From the NCBI GenBank assembly GCA_963843255.1, contig CAWJJQ010000001.1:620001-684000 (forward strand): a stretch of DNA of 64,000 bases, written 5' to 3'. Below, piece by piece: positions 10,692 to 19,805 of the stretch. Source of the stretch: Bog-159 sp963843255. Its GTDB lineage: Bacteria; Acidobacteriota; Terriglobia; Bryobacterales; Bryobacteraceae. Under the pieces are notes generated by a model. That model made no database searches. It had not been told where the DNA came from and was given only the letters and a program-made list of their open reading frames with translations. Position 1 is the stretch's first letter. Every line of letters starts with the position of its first letter. Position numbers and translations under genes: made by a program.

Positions 10692-11525
10692 ATGGACCAA
10701 CGCCGTATGTGCCCGCATTGCCGGGCGTTTATCACGAGCCGCGACAAAGTGTGCCCTTACTGCAACGAGCGCGTGGGGCAGCGCGCGGTCGAGCGCCGGA
10801 ATCCGGGAGAGATCCTAGGCGGCTTCATTCCCCACGCGCGCTTCGTGACCGTCATCATCCTCTTAATCAATTTCGGGTTGTACCTGGGGACGGTCTTGTA
10901 CAGCCAGAGCTCGGGCCAGGGCGGGAGCTTTCTAAGCATCGACGGGCAAACGCTTTTCGCCTTTGGCGCCAAGTACCGGGCGGCCATCATGGGCTACGGC
11001 CAATGGTGGCGCCTGGTGACGGCCGGGTTTTTGCATGGCGGATTGCTCCATATCGGCATGAACTCCTGGGTGTTGTTCGATCTGGGGGCGCAGGCGGAGG
11101 AGATCTACGGCGCCAGCCGCATGATCGTGATTTATTTTCTGGCCACCGTTTTCGGATTTTTCCTGAGCACGTTTTGGACGTCGGCGCTTTCGGTGGGCGC
11201 CTCGGCTGGGATCATGGGGCTGATCGGCGCCATGATCGCGCTGGGTGTGCGCAGCCGGGGAACGGCACACCCCGCTCACGGAATGTATGTGCGGTGGGCG
11301 GTTTATATGTTGATCTTCGGTTTTCTGCCGGGGCTGCACATCGATAATGCGGCGCATATCGGAGGCTTGGCTGCCGGATTCGGGACGGCTTACCTGGCCG
11401 GCACGCCCCTGGTGGAGACCGCATGGACGGAGCGGCTGTGGCGGGGGGCGGCGGCCGCCTGCGTCGTCATGACGGCCGCCAGTTTCCTAATGATGTACTT
11501 GTGGTTTTCACGGAACGCACAATAG
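10692..11525 (+). CDS. Rhomboid-family intramembrane serine protease with zinc ribbon
   Basis: The 277-residue membrane protein starts with a small zinc ribbon (Cys7, Cys10, Cys21 and Cys24 in CPHC...CPYC). A rhomboid domain of at least six transmembrane helices follows. The family motifs are present: WWRLVTAGFLHGGLLHIGMN in the L1/TM2 region, the catalytic serine in GASAG (Ser171) and the catalytic histidine in the last helices (HIDNAAHIGG, His222). It should cleave transmembrane helices of unknown partners within the inner membrane. It is divergent from PadR copy 1 and is followed 10 bases later by the lysine-rich small gene, possibly co-transcribed. Confidence 0.93.
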   Translation: MDQRRMCPHCRAFITSRDKVCPYCNERVGQRAVERRNPGEILGGFIPHARFVTVIILLINFGLYLGTVLYSQSSGQGGSFLSIDGQTLFAFGAKYRAAIMGYGQWWRLVTAGFLHGGLLHIGMNSWVLFDLGAQAEEIYGASRMIVIYFLATVFGFFLSTFWTSALSVGASAGIMGLIGAMIALGVRSRGTAHPAHGMYVRWAVYMLIFGFLPGLHIDNAAHIGGLAAGFGTAYLAGTPLVETAWTERLWRGAAAACVVMTAASFLMMYLWFSRNAQ

Positions 11526-11535
11526 AATATAGTTA

Positions 11536-11745
11536 ATGCGACTCCGATTCGTGCTACCGGCCTTGATGATCGGCGCGGGGTTGTTACTACCCCTGCAGAC
11601 ACCGGCCCAGGCGAAAACCAGCTATAAGCAACCGAAATTCAAGAAATATAAGGCTTCCAAGAAGTTTAAGAATAAGAAGTTTAAGGCCAATAAGAAGTTC
11701 AAGATGCCCAAAACGGGCAAGCACTCCAAAGTCAGGCACGCCTGA
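11536..11745 (+). CDS. Small secreted lysine-rich protein
   Basis: A 69-residue product with a clear Sec signal peptide (residues 1-26, cleavage likely after AQA). The mature part is extremely basic and repetitive: FKKYKASKKFKNKKFKANKKFK and then KMPKTGKHSKVRHA. The repeating unit is roughly KKFK(N/A)(K/N). Aromatic residues alternate with lysine and there is no cysteine. No family is recognised. The composition suggests binding to nucleic acid, lipid A/teichoic-like polyanions or extracellular polysaccharide. It follows the rhomboid gene closely. The codon-level regularity supports a real gene despite its small size. Confidence 0.7.
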   Translation: MRLRFVLPALMIGAGLLLPLQTPAQAKTSYKQPKFKKYKASKKFKNKKFKANKKFKMPKTGKHSKVRHA

Positions 11746-11748
11746 CGG

Positions 11749-11765
11749 GGCGGCCTTTAGCCGCC
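11749..11765. terminator. Hairpin between convergent genes
   Basis: GGCGGC at 11749-11754 pairs with GCCGCC at 11760-11765 around a 5-base loop, between the + strand lysine-rich gene and the - strand dehydrogenase. There is no T-tract, so intrinsic termination is only possible, in either direction. Confidence 0.4.
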
Positions 11766-11790
11766 GGAGCTAGGGACTGGGGGCTGGGGA

Positions 11791-12807
11791 TTAGAACGCC
11801 ACCACGGCCCGGCCTAGAATTTCTCCTCGGCGCATCCTTTCCAGGAGGGCTGGGGCTTCCGCCAGTTCGTGGGTCTCGATGTGCGGCTTTCCAACTCCGG
11901 ACTGTGCCAGCCGGAAGACCTCTTCCAAGTCGGCGCGCGTGCCCAGGAAACTGCCCCGAATAGTGACGCCCTTCAGCACCGTATCTACGATCGGCAATTC
12001 GTATTGATTGGTCGAGAGGCCGGACGTGATCAGCGTGCCGGTGCGCTTGAGCGACCGGAAAGCCTGCTGCATGGCGGCGGGAGAACCGGTCAGGACAATA
12101 GCCGCGTCGGCGCCGCCCCATTGCTTCTGCAAAGTGCGTCCGGCATCCGGGGCTTCTATCGCCAAGTCGGCGCCCAGTGCGCGGGCCATCTCCAGCTTTT
12201 CTCCAGCCAGGTCGACGGCGGCCACGCGCAGCCCGAGGTGCCGCGCGTATTGGATCGCCAGATGGCCGAGGCCGCCCATGCCGAATAGCGCGACCGATTC
12301 ACCGGCATGCAAGCCTGCCTCGCGCAGTGCACCGTAGGCGGTCCAGCCGGCACAACACAGGGGCGCTGCTTCCGCCGCGGGGAGGGAATCGGGCACATGG
12401 AACAGGCGCGGCGCGGATGCGATGGTGTAGCCCGCCAGCGCACCGTGGACCGTGTATCCGAAATTCAACTGGCGCGAGCAAAAACGCTCGCGGCCGCTGG
12501 TGCACAGCGAGCATGTACCGCAAGTGGAAGCCAGAAAAGTGATGCCGGCGCGGTCGCCAGGGGACCAACCGGTCACGCCTGCTCCCACAGCTTCCACACG
12601 GCCGATGCCCTCGTGGCCCAGGGTCAAGGGCACCAGCGGCAACTTCTCGAGCGAAGCCACGAACAGGTCGGAATGGCAGAGCCCGCAGGCTTCCATGCGG
12701 ACCAGCACTTCGCCCGTGCCCGGCTCGGGAACAGGGATGGTAGTGACTCTGATCTCACCGCGGGGAGCGCAGAGCCGCACTGCCGGAATAGGTGATGGAG
12801 AGCTCAC
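11791..12807 (-). CDS. Zinc-dependent alcohol dehydrogenase (MDR family)
   Basis: From the GTG at 12807 the protein has 338 residues, normal for the medium-chain dehydrogenase family. Catalytic zinc ligands are in CGLCHSD (Cys41) and GHE (His65-Glu66). The structural zinc cysteines are Cys96, Cys99, Cys102 and Cys110. The NAD(P) fold has GMGGLGHLAIQYA. The closest style is the AdhP/propanol-preferring branch. The GTG overlaps the stop of the upstream MBL-rhodanese gene (GTGA), so the two are translationally coupled. This pairing might detoxify an aldehyde, alcohol or S-hydroxymethyl-type adduct, but the substrate is inference. Confidence 0.9.
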   Translation of the reverse strand: MSSPSPIPAVRLCAPRGEIRVTTIPVPEPGTGEVLVRMEACGLCHSDLFVASLEKLPLVPLTLGHEGIGRVEAVGAGVTGWSPGDRAGITFLASTCGTCSLCTSGRERFCSRQLNFGYTVHGALAGYTIASAPRLFHVPDSLPAAEAAPLCCAGWTAYGALREAGLHAGESVALFGMGGLGHLAIQYARHLGLRVAAVDLAGEKLEMARALGADLAIEAPDAGRTLQKQWGGADAAIVLTGSPAAMQQAFRSLKRTGTLITSGLSTNQYELPIVDTVLKGVTIRGSFLGTRADLEEVFRLAQSGVGKPHIETHELAEAPALLERMRRGEILGRAVVAF

Positions 12808-14186
12808 GCCATTACTGCCTGCGAGACCGGCAGCCCGGAAACTTTCCAGGCATCGAAGCCTCCGGTCACGTTCATGACCTGGTGGAATCCGGCACGCAGC
12901 AGTAGGCTGGCAGCGATGGCGCTCCGGTAGCCGCTCTTGCAATGGACGGCCACGGGACGGCTGGGATCGAGCGCTCGGATCATTTGCGCCGCCTGGTTCA
13001 ACGGCACGAGAGTTGCACCCTCGACATGCCCTTCTTCGTACTCTCCGGAGCGTCGCACATCGGCCACCTGCAACTGGAGGTTGTCGGCCAACAAACGGTT
13101 GAGGTCCTGGACCGTAATATGCTGTAACTGCTCCAGATCATCGCTTGGCCAAGTGGCAATCCCACCCTCCAACTGGCCGGCAATTCGCTCTATGCCCACG
13201 CGCGCCAAACGCATGCGGGATTCGGCGGCGCGTTCAGGGCTCTCGGCCACCAGCACCAACTCGGATTCAAGCCCCAGCAGGGCTCCCGCCCAGGATGCGA
13301 ACTGGCCGGAAAGCGGGATATTGACCGAACCGGGGATATGTCCCGCGCCGAATTGGGCATCGGGCCGGGTGTCCAGTATGATGGCGCCGGAAGCCTGCAG
13401 GCTCCGAACGGCGGATGCATCGAGCGAAGCCAAGGGCGGCATCTCGGCCAGGGAACTCGCGCCGGTGCGGTTGATCTCGGCGTCGCGTGCGAAATAGGCC
13501 GGGCGATCGGGCAGGGCATCGGTAATCAGGTGGATGAACTCGTCGCGGCTATGTGCCTGCAGCGCATAGTTGCGGATCCGCTGCTCGCCGATAGTGGAAG
13601 ACCGTTCGGAGCTGATTTGGCGACCGCAGAGCGAGCCGGCACCGTGCGCCGGAAAGACGCGCAGGCTGTCATCCAGGGTCAGCAGCTTTTGATGCAGGCT
13701 ATCGTACATCAACCCGGCAAGCTGCTGGGGAGTATAGCCCGGCGACAGGTCGGGGCGCCCGACATCGCCGATAAATAATGTATCGCCCGTGAGCACCGCA
13801 AAGGGATCCGCCGAGCGTTCCAAATCAGACACTAAAATACATATGCTTTCAATGGTATGGCCTGGAGTTTCTAGAAACTGCATGAGGCACTTGCCGAAGC
13901 GGAGTTGGTCGCCCTGGCGCACCGCGACATGCGGAAAGGTGGCGCCGGCGCTCGCCCCCAGGTAGATCTGGGCGCCGGTGCGGGCAGCCAGTTCCTGATG
14001 CCCCGAAACGAAATCGGCGTGCAGGTGCGTTTCAATCACGTACGCGATGCGCAGACCGTTCTTGCGGGCCTCCTCCAGGTAGATTTCGACATCGCGCTGA
14101 GGATCGACGACGGCGGCAAGGCCTTCGGATCCGGCCATATAGGATGCGTGTGCCAGGCATCCCAGATAGAACTGTTCGAAGTACAA
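12804..14186 (-). CDS. Persulfide-dioxygenase-like MBL fold fused to two rhodanese domains
   Basis: The metallo-beta-lactamase domain (about residues 1-240) has the metal motif THLHADFVSGH (His54, His56, Asp58, His63). It later has TPGHTIES and VLTGDTLFIGDVGRPDL, as in ETHE1/CstB-like sulfur enzymes. The first rhodanese domain (about 265-350) lacks the catalytic cysteine loop. The second (about 375-455) keeps it in HCKSGYRS. The likely role is oxidation of glutathione or low-molecular-weight persulfide with sulfur transfer. The start is uncertain: the TTG at 14186 matches the family N-terminus (YFEQFYLGCLAHASY), whereas upstream in-frame ATGs would overlap the divergent PadR promoter. It is coupled to the dehydrogenase downstream. 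Confidence 0.85.
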   Translation of the reverse strand: MYFEQFYLGCLAHASYMAGSEGLAAVVDPQRDVEIYLEEARKNGLRIAYVIETHLHADFVSGHQELAARTGAQIYLGASAGATFPHVAVRQGDQLRFGKCLMQFLETPGHTIESICILVSDLERSADPFAVLTGDTLFIGDVGRPDLSPGYTPQQLAGLMYDSLHQKLLTLDDSLRVFPAHGAGSLCGRQISSERSSTIGEQRIRNYALQAHSRDEFIHLITDALPDRPAYFARDAEINRTGASSLAEMPPLASLDASAVRSLQASGAIILDTRPDAQFGAGHIPGSVNIPLSGQFASWAGALLGLESELVLVAESPERAAESRMRLARVGIERIAGQLEGGIATWPSDDLEQLQHITVQDLNRLLADNLQLQVADVRRSGEYEEGHVEGATLVPLNQAAQMIRALDPSRPVAVHCKSGYRSAIAASLLLRAGFHQVMNVTGGFDAWKVSGLPVSQAVMA

Positions 14187-14311
14187 AAGGAGGGCCGCTC
14201 CCGGGCCGTGGAAACGATTATAAACCGTCCATAAAAAAATCCGGCGAAACCGCAATAAAATTCGGCGTCGTCCGTCTACATTGTTGGGTCCCATATAAGG
14301 GACTGAACAAT

Positions 14312-14656
14312 ATGCCATCGAATCCGCCGGATCAGGAATGGAAGAAGGGCAGCGCCGAGCTGCTGGTGTTGTCCCTGCTCGAGGGTCAGCCCCGCCATGG
14401 CTACGAGATCTCGAAGCTGATACAGCTTCGCTCGGGCGGGGCTTTGAGCTTTCACGTCACTTCGCTCTACCCGCTGCTTCACCGACTGGAGAAGCAGGAG
14501 TGGATCGAGGGACTGTGGGTGGAGAAGGCGGAACAACGCCGCCGGCGGTATTACAAGCTGACACCGAAAGGGGCCGCGGAACTCCGCTCGAAGCAGCAGA
14601 GCTGGAAGGATTTTGTGGCCGTGATCGGCCGGGTCACAGGGATAGAACATGCATGA
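14312..14656 (+). CDS. PadR-family transcriptional regulator, copy 2
   Basis: A 114-residue winged-helix repressor with the core motifs ELLVLSLLEGQPRHGYEISK, then VTSLYPLLHRLEKQEWI and RRRYYKLTPKGAAEL. It starts at ATG 14312; an AT-rich CATATAAGG element lies 20-28 bases upstream, a plausible -10 region. Its stop overlaps the ADOP start by eight bases (14649-14656), so regulator and permease form a bicistron. It is intact, unlike copy 1. The cognate operator is not obvious. Confidence 0.92.
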   Translation: MPSNPPDQEWKKGSAELLVLSLLEGQPRHGYEISKLIQLRSGGALSFHVTSLYPLLHRLEKQEWIEGLWVEKAEQRRRRYYKLTPKGAAELRSKQQSWKDFVAVIGRVTGIEHA

Positions 14657-17387
14657 CTGGAAGACTGTAGTCAGGGAACGGATCGCGCCGTTGCACTTTG
14701 AGCCTGCGGGAGAGGCGCACCTGGCGGAAGAAATCGCCCAGCACCTGGAAGATTTCTATCGCGAATTGCAGAGCGGAGGCGCCGGCGACCCGGAGGCCTA
14801 TCAGAAGACGCTGGCGGAACTGGACGACATGTATCCGATGAAAGAGGGATTCAAAGGGAGCGAGCGCATGCCGAAACACGACGCCGTACCGGTGGGCGAC
14901 AACCAATCCGGGAATTTCATGGAAGGGTTCTGGCGCGATCTGCGGTACACCCTGCGCACGCTGCGCAAGAGCCCGATCTTTACGCTGTTCGTGGTGCTGA
15001 CGCTGGCGCTGGGGATCGGCGCGAATACGACCGTCTTCACCTTAATTAATTCGCTGATCCTGAACCCGCTGCAGGTGGCGGATCCCGCGAGGCTGGCCGC
15101 CGTCCTGACGGCCGAAAGGCAGAGTACCTCAAAGGCCAGCGCACCCCTGCCGATTTCGTACGCGAACTTGAAAGATTATCAGGCGCGCAACCAGGTCTTC
15201 GTTTCGCTGGCAGGATATTCGTCGCCGCGCGTGATCACCTGGCAGCCGTCAGGACCGGCCGAGCGGCTGTTCGCCGAACTGGTTACCGGCAACTACTTCC
15301 CGACCTTGGGGCTCGCGCCCGCCAAGGGAAGGTTCTTCCTGCCGGAGGAGGACAGCACGCCGGGCGGCCACCCGGTCGCGGTCATGAACTACGGAACGTG
15401 GCAGACGGTGTTCGGCGGCGCGGCGGACATTGTCGGAAAAACGCTGCGGATCAACAATGTGGTGTTCACGGTGATCGGAGTGGCGCCACCCAGGTTTATC
15501 GGCGTGAATGCGGTCTTTGGTCCGGACCTTTGGATTCCGGCCACCATGGCGGAGCGGCTGCTTCCCACCGAAATGCAGGCGGCGCTGAGTGATCGCGGCA
15601 AAATTGTTTTCGGCGGCGTAGGGCGGCTGAAGCCGGGTGTGTCGCTAGCCCAGGCGCAGGCGAATATGGCGACCATCGCGGCGGGCCTGGCGCGTGAGAA
15701 CCCGGCGATGGACCAGGGTCACACGGCGCTGGTGAGCCCCATCCGGGATGTGATCTTCGGGGGCAACGGCGGTTCGTTCGCGCCGATGATGTTCGCCAGC
15801 GTGGCGCTGCTGGTGGTGGTGGGAATCGTTCTGCTGATCGCCTGCTCGAACGTGGCTAATTTGCTGCTGGCGCGCGCGTCGGCCCGGCAGCAGGAGATGG
15901 CGGTGCGGCTGGCCATGGGAGCAAGCCGGTCGCGGCTGGTCCGGCAGTTGCTCACGGAAAGCGTCTTCCTGGGATTGCTAAGCGGCGTCGTGGGACTGCT
16001 CATCGGCTACGGCGGGTTGAAGCTGGTGATGGGGACGCTGCCCGGGTCGGCAAATTTCGTGACGCCGCACCTGGATGCGGCGGTGCTCGGGTTCGCGTTG
16101 TTGATCTCGCTCGCGACCGGGTTCATCTTTGGAATCATTCCGGCATTCAAGGCGTCGCGCGCCAGCGTGGCGGAGTCGTTGAAGGAGGAAGCGCGCATTA
16201 CCGGAAGGAGCCGGACCAAGGTCACTCTGGCCAGCGCCCTGCTGGTGGGGCAGGTAGCGTTCTCGTTCCTGCTGCTGGTGACCGCCGCGCTGTTCTTGCG
16301 CAGCATCGGGCGCGCATACGATATGGACCCCGGATTTCAGGTCAAGCACCTGGCCGTCTTCATGACCAATCCCGGGCAGGCAGGTTACGGCACGGCGCAG
16401 ACCAAGGCATTTTATAAGGAGGCGCGCGAGCGTGTGGCGCAGATACCCGGCGTCGAGTCGGTATCGTGGTCGGCGAACCTGCCGTTGTGGAGCCGCCAGG
16501 TGAGCGGGCTCGAGGTGGAGGGACGGCAGCAGCGCTCGCAGGCGGACAAGATCACCACCATCGTCAACACGGTGGACCTGAACTATTTCGAGACGGCCGG
16601 CGTGCGGCTCGATAGTGGCCGGGACTTCGCCCATACCGACCAGGCGGATTCGCTGCCGGTGGCAATTGTCAACGAGAAGCTGGCGCACGATTATTTTCGC
16701 GGCGGCGACGTTTTGGGCAAACGCATCCAGTTGCCGGGCGAGAAGCAGATGCGGCAGATTGTGGGGATCGCCCGGACCGCCAATTATTCAAGCTGGGCGG
16801 AACCGCCGCAACCCTGCGTCTATGTGCCGATGGAACAGAATTACTCCGACGGCATGACCTTGTACGTGCGCAGCAAAGGAGATCCGGCGCAAATGATGAC
16901 GCCGGTGCTGCGCGAGATCCACGCGGCCGGCCCGGAGATTCTGGTCAGCTCCCCGCGCACCGGACGGGAGATCGTAGACGGCGGATTGTTCCAGGCCAAG
17001 ATGGGGGTGACGCTGCTGAGCGTATTCGGGATGCTGGCGTTGGGCCTGGCGAGCATCGGGCTGTACGGGATCCTGGCGTACGCGGTGAATCAGCGCAAGC
17101 GGGAGATCGGGCTGCGCATGGCGCTGGGGGCGACGCGCGCGAACGTGCTGGCGATGGTACTGAAGCAAGGCATGTCGCTGGTGCTGATCGGGGTGGCGCT
17201 AGGTTTTGTAGCGGCTCTGGGGACCGGGCACCTGCTCAGCACGCTACTGTTCGGCGTGAGCGCGAGCGATCCGCTGAGCGTGGCGGGTGCTGCGCTGGTG
17301 CTGGCACTGGTCGCGCTGCTGGCGTGTTATTTGCCCGCACGCTATGCCAGCCGTGTGGATCCGCTGGTGGCGCTGCGCGAGGGGTAA
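14649..17387 (+). CDS. ADOP-type ABC transporter permease (MacB/FtsX fold), copy 2
   Basis: A 912-residue orphan permease with the acidobacterial prefix domain (residues 1-95). It has two MacB periplasmic-core/FtsX units; the first membrane block includes LLIACSNVANLLLARASARQ and the second ends ILAYAVNQRKREIGLRMALG. It differs enough in sequence from copies 1 and 3 to be an old paralogue rather than a recent duplicate. No ATP-binding partner is nearby. Control by the coupled PadR gene upstream is inferred. Confidence 0.91.
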   Translation: MHDWKTVVRERIAPLHFEPAGEAHLAEEIAQHLEDFYRELQSGGAGDPEAYQKTLAELDDMYPMKEGFKGSERMPKHDAVPVGDNQSGNFMEGFWRDLRYTLRTLRKSPIFTLFVVLTLALGIGANTTVFTLINSLILNPLQVADPARLAAVLTAERQSTSKASAPLPISYANLKDYQARNQVFVSLAGYSSPRVITWQPSGPAERLFAELVTGNYFPTLGLAPAKGRFFLPEEDSTPGGHPVAVMNYGTWQTVFGGAADIVGKTLRINNVVFTVIGVAPPRFIGVNAVFGPDLWIPATMAERLLPTEMQAALSDRGKIVFGGVGRLKPGVSLAQAQANMATIAAGLARENPAMDQGHTALVSPIRDVIFGGNGGSFAPMMFASVALLVVVGIVLLIACSNVANLLLARASARQQEMAVRLAMGASRSRLVRQLLTESVFLGLLSGVVGLLIGYGGLKLVMGTLPGSANFVTPHLDAAVLGFALLISLATGFIFGIIPAFKASRASVAESLKEEARITGRSRTKVTLASALLVGQVAFSFLLLVTAALFLRSIGRAYDMDPGFQVKHLAVFMTNPGQAGYGTAQTKAFYKEARERVAQIPGVESVSWSANLPLWSRQVSGLEVEGRQQRSQADKITTIVNTVDLNYFETAGVRLDSGRDFAHTDQADSLPVAIVNEKLAHDYFRGGDVLGKRIQLPGEKQMRQIVGIARTANYSSWAEPPQPCVYVPMEQNYSDGMTLYVRSKGDPAQMMTPVLREIHAAGPEILVSSPRTGREIVDGGLFQAKMGVTLLSVFGMLALGLASIGLYGILAYAVNQRKREIGLRMALGATRANVLAMVLKQGMSLVLIGVALGFVAALGTGHLLSTLLFGVSASDPLSVAGAALVLALVALLACYLPARYASRVDPLVALREG

Positions 17388-17391
17388 GCAT

Positions 17392-18063
17392 ATGAGCGCA
17401 ACCAAGCAGCGGCGCCCCTGGATCACCATGGCGGTGCTGTGCGCCATCGGCGCGGCGGCGGTGATCCGGCGGCTTGTTGCGATGGGAAGCACGCCGGTCA
17501 AGCTGCCGCAAATGGCGGCTCTGGATGCGCATTTCGAGGCGAAAGCCGGATTGATCCTGTTCCATATCCTTCCCAGCCTGCTGTTCGTGCTGCTGGCGCC
17601 GCTGCAATTTATCACCACGCTGCGCGTGCGGTATCCGCGCTTCCACCGTTGGAACGGACGCGTGGCGATGGTGGGGGGCGTCCTCGCGGCTGGGTCGGCC
17701 CTGCGCTTGAGCATGCACCCGGTGGGCGGCCTTCTGGAAGGTTCGGCGACTACGCTGTTCGGCTGCTTCTTTCTGTTCTCGCTGGGCAAGGCCTGGTGGC
17801 ATATACGCAGCGGCCGGATGGAGAAGCATCGCGAATGGGCTACCCGGATGACGGCGATCGCGTTGGGGGTCGCGACCACGCGGCCGGTGATGGGCGTGTT
17901 CTTCGCCACCAGCCGGTTGACGGGCCTGACGCCGCACGAATTCTTCGGCATGGCGATGTGGATCGGGTTCGTGTCTACCTGGCTGGCAGGCGAAGCCTGG
18001 ATCCGCCAGGCGCGGAGGCTGGTGGCAGCCCGCCGGTTCGATGCGGTAGCTCTTAGTGCCTGA
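17392..18063 (+). CDS. DUF2306 family membrane protein
   Basis: A 223-residue protein with about six transmembrane helices and the DUF2306 pattern: a first helix, then FHILPSLLFVLLAPLQFI, a short RYPRFHRWNGR loop, and later MEKHREWATRM. It begins four bases after the ADOP stop (ATG 17392) and so probably belongs to the PadR/ADOP transcript. The family is widespread but has no assigned biochemical role. The conserved histidines in FHRW and KHREW might bind metal or heme; this is speculation. Confidence 0.8.
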   Translation: MSATKQRRPWITMAVLCAIGAAAVIRRLVAMGSTPVKLPQMAALDAHFEAKAGLILFHILPSLLFVLLAPLQFITTLRVRYPRFHRWNGRVAMVGGVLAAGSALRLSMHPVGGLLEGSATTLFGCFFLFSLGKAWWHIRSGRMEKHREWATRMTAIALGVATTRPVMGVFFATSRLTGLTPHEFFGMAMWIGFVSTWLAGEAWIRQARRLVAARRFDAVALSA

Positions 18064-18065
18064 GC

Positions 18066-18587
18066 CCTTAGCAGAGTAGGTCCGAAATGAGACGCAAAGA
18101 ACGAAATCCGCACCCGATCCTTGCGCACCGAACGTGGTTCCCAAAGCGACTGTTGGATATAGACTCACGTTTGTTACGGACCGTTCGTTTGTGGTTCCCG
18201 CGGCGCCTACACCTTCGCCGACGTCAGCCGAATTCATATCCACCTTGAAACCCTTTCCGATACCCCGTACTACGTACAGCGTGTAAAGCTCGCCCGCGAC
18301 GCGCTAGAACAGGAGCGGCGTGATTTAACCAGACGTGTTGCCCGCTTGGGTGAAATCGAAAAGGTACTGAAATGCCACGGGGTGTGTTCGAGCGAGGAAG
18401 GATCCTCCCACATAGATGTGCACCTGGCCGGGACTGGTGTCCACCTGTGACCTGTGCGTTGGCGTGGAACCCTCGGTGGTGCTTGCTGGGGAGGTTCAGC
18501 GGGCGTTTTTGCGGTGGCCAGATTCGCCAGCACCATGCTCCCACCGAGGGCTATCAGGACCGAGTGGGACTGACGTCGCAAAGCCAT
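18066..18587 (-). pseudogene. Decayed secreted-protein gene
   Basis: A clear start exists on the minus strand: GGAGG seven bases before ATG 18587, then a signal peptide (ALRRQSHSVLIALGGSMVLA). The frame then shifts around 18440. The continuing frame reads VHIYVGGSFLARTHPVAFQY, then LFDFTQAGNTSG, a TAA, ITPLLF, a TAG, RVAGELYTLYVVRGIG and later VALGTTFGAQGSGADF. The two nonsense codons and the shift lie in one otherwise protein-like sequence, so this looks like true decay, possibly with an internal deletion. The fragment resembles unnamed secreted acidobacterial proteins; its function is unknown. Confidence 0.55.
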
Positions 18588-18718
18588 CGTTTTCCTCCGG
18601 ATGTGCAATTCCTGCGGTGTTGTACACCCACGTCGAGCCGCTCCTTGGTCGGGCGTGCTTCGTCAGCATGTATCATTGGTTGGGCTTCGCGGGATGAAGG
18701 GATCAGGACAAAACGAAC

Positions 18719-19805
18719 ATGACCAGAGCACAGGGTGATCCGCAATCAAGCGCCGGGTGGAAGTGGCCAGTCGCGGTCGTACTCTGTTTGTGCTTGCTTT
18801 TCGCGATGAGAACGGAGGCGCAACAGTCTGCCGTTTTTACAACTATCGACGTTCCGGGGGCCGGCACAAACTTCGGCGAGGGTACGATGGCCACAGCCAT
18901 CAACGACGCCGGGACGTGGCTGGAGAATATGTGGGAGGGAACGATCAGCAGCATGGCTTCCTGCGCACTGCCGATGGGACGATTACGTCCTTCGACCCGC
19001 CGGGACGGGCGGAACCGTTGTTGTGGGCATCAACGCGGGGGGTGACATTGCCGGCTGGTACGGCAACGGCAGTGTGAGCCAGGGGTTTGTGCGGGCCGCC
19101 AACGGAACCATAACAACGTTCGCATTGACCGCTGCTAGCGCTGTTATCCCGGTGAGCATCAATGTGTCGGGAACCATTAGCGGATGGTACTTGGACGGGG
19201 GGAATGTATTTCACGGTTTCGTGCGAGCAGCCAACGGGACCATAACTACGTTCGATGTGCCGGGCGCCGGCACGGTCGCTTACTTGGGAACAAATGGCGA
19301 AGGTATCAACACGGATGGCGCGATCAGCGGGTATTATACTGACCCGGGGGGCGTCTATCACAGCTTCAAACGCGCGGCTGACGGCAATATCACGACGTTC
19401 GATGCGCCCGGCGCGGGAACCGGTGTGAACTCCGGCACTTTCGCCAACAGTATCGATAAAGGCGGCGCCATCACGGGGTGGTATTATGACCCAAACGCCA
19501 TCATTCATGGCTTTGCGCGAGCGGCGGCGGGAACGATAATCTCTTTCGATCCGCCCAACTCGGTAGCAACCTGGCCTAAGAGCATCAGCACCACGGGGGA
19601 TATCACAGGTTATTACGGTTACGGGAATGGTCTACGCGGTTTCTTCCGCCACCAGAGCGGCAGGCTTGCTACTTTCCAGGCCCCGGGCGCCAATCCAGGG
19701 TCTAACGGGGGAACAACGCCCATGAGCAACAACACTGCGGGGGATGTTACCGGATACTACCGTGACTCGAATGTCGTTTTGCACGGGTTTCTGCTGACCC
19801 ATTAG
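18719..19805 (+). CDS. Secreted repeat protein, frameshifted twice
   Basis: The N-terminus (from ATG 18719) has a signal peptide ending near RTEAQQ. The body is made of about six imperfect repeats of 45-60 residues with the pattern I-x-x-x-G-x-I-x-GWY, HGFVRAANGTITTFD and PGAGT. Two frame breaks near 18912 and 19008 split the first repeats; the residues AGEYVGGNDQQHGFLRTADG in another frame bridge them. From 19023 to the stop the frame is open. Such repeats are common in large secreted acidobacterial proteins and suggest a beta-propeller-like surface or adhesion protein. No catalytic motif is visible. Confidence 0.65.

Noticed and set aside
17236..18243. Minus-strand 335-codon ORF opposite the DUF2306 gene
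   Set aside because: Only its first part (to about 18066) looks protein-like and belongs to the decayed gene; the rest is antisense shadow.
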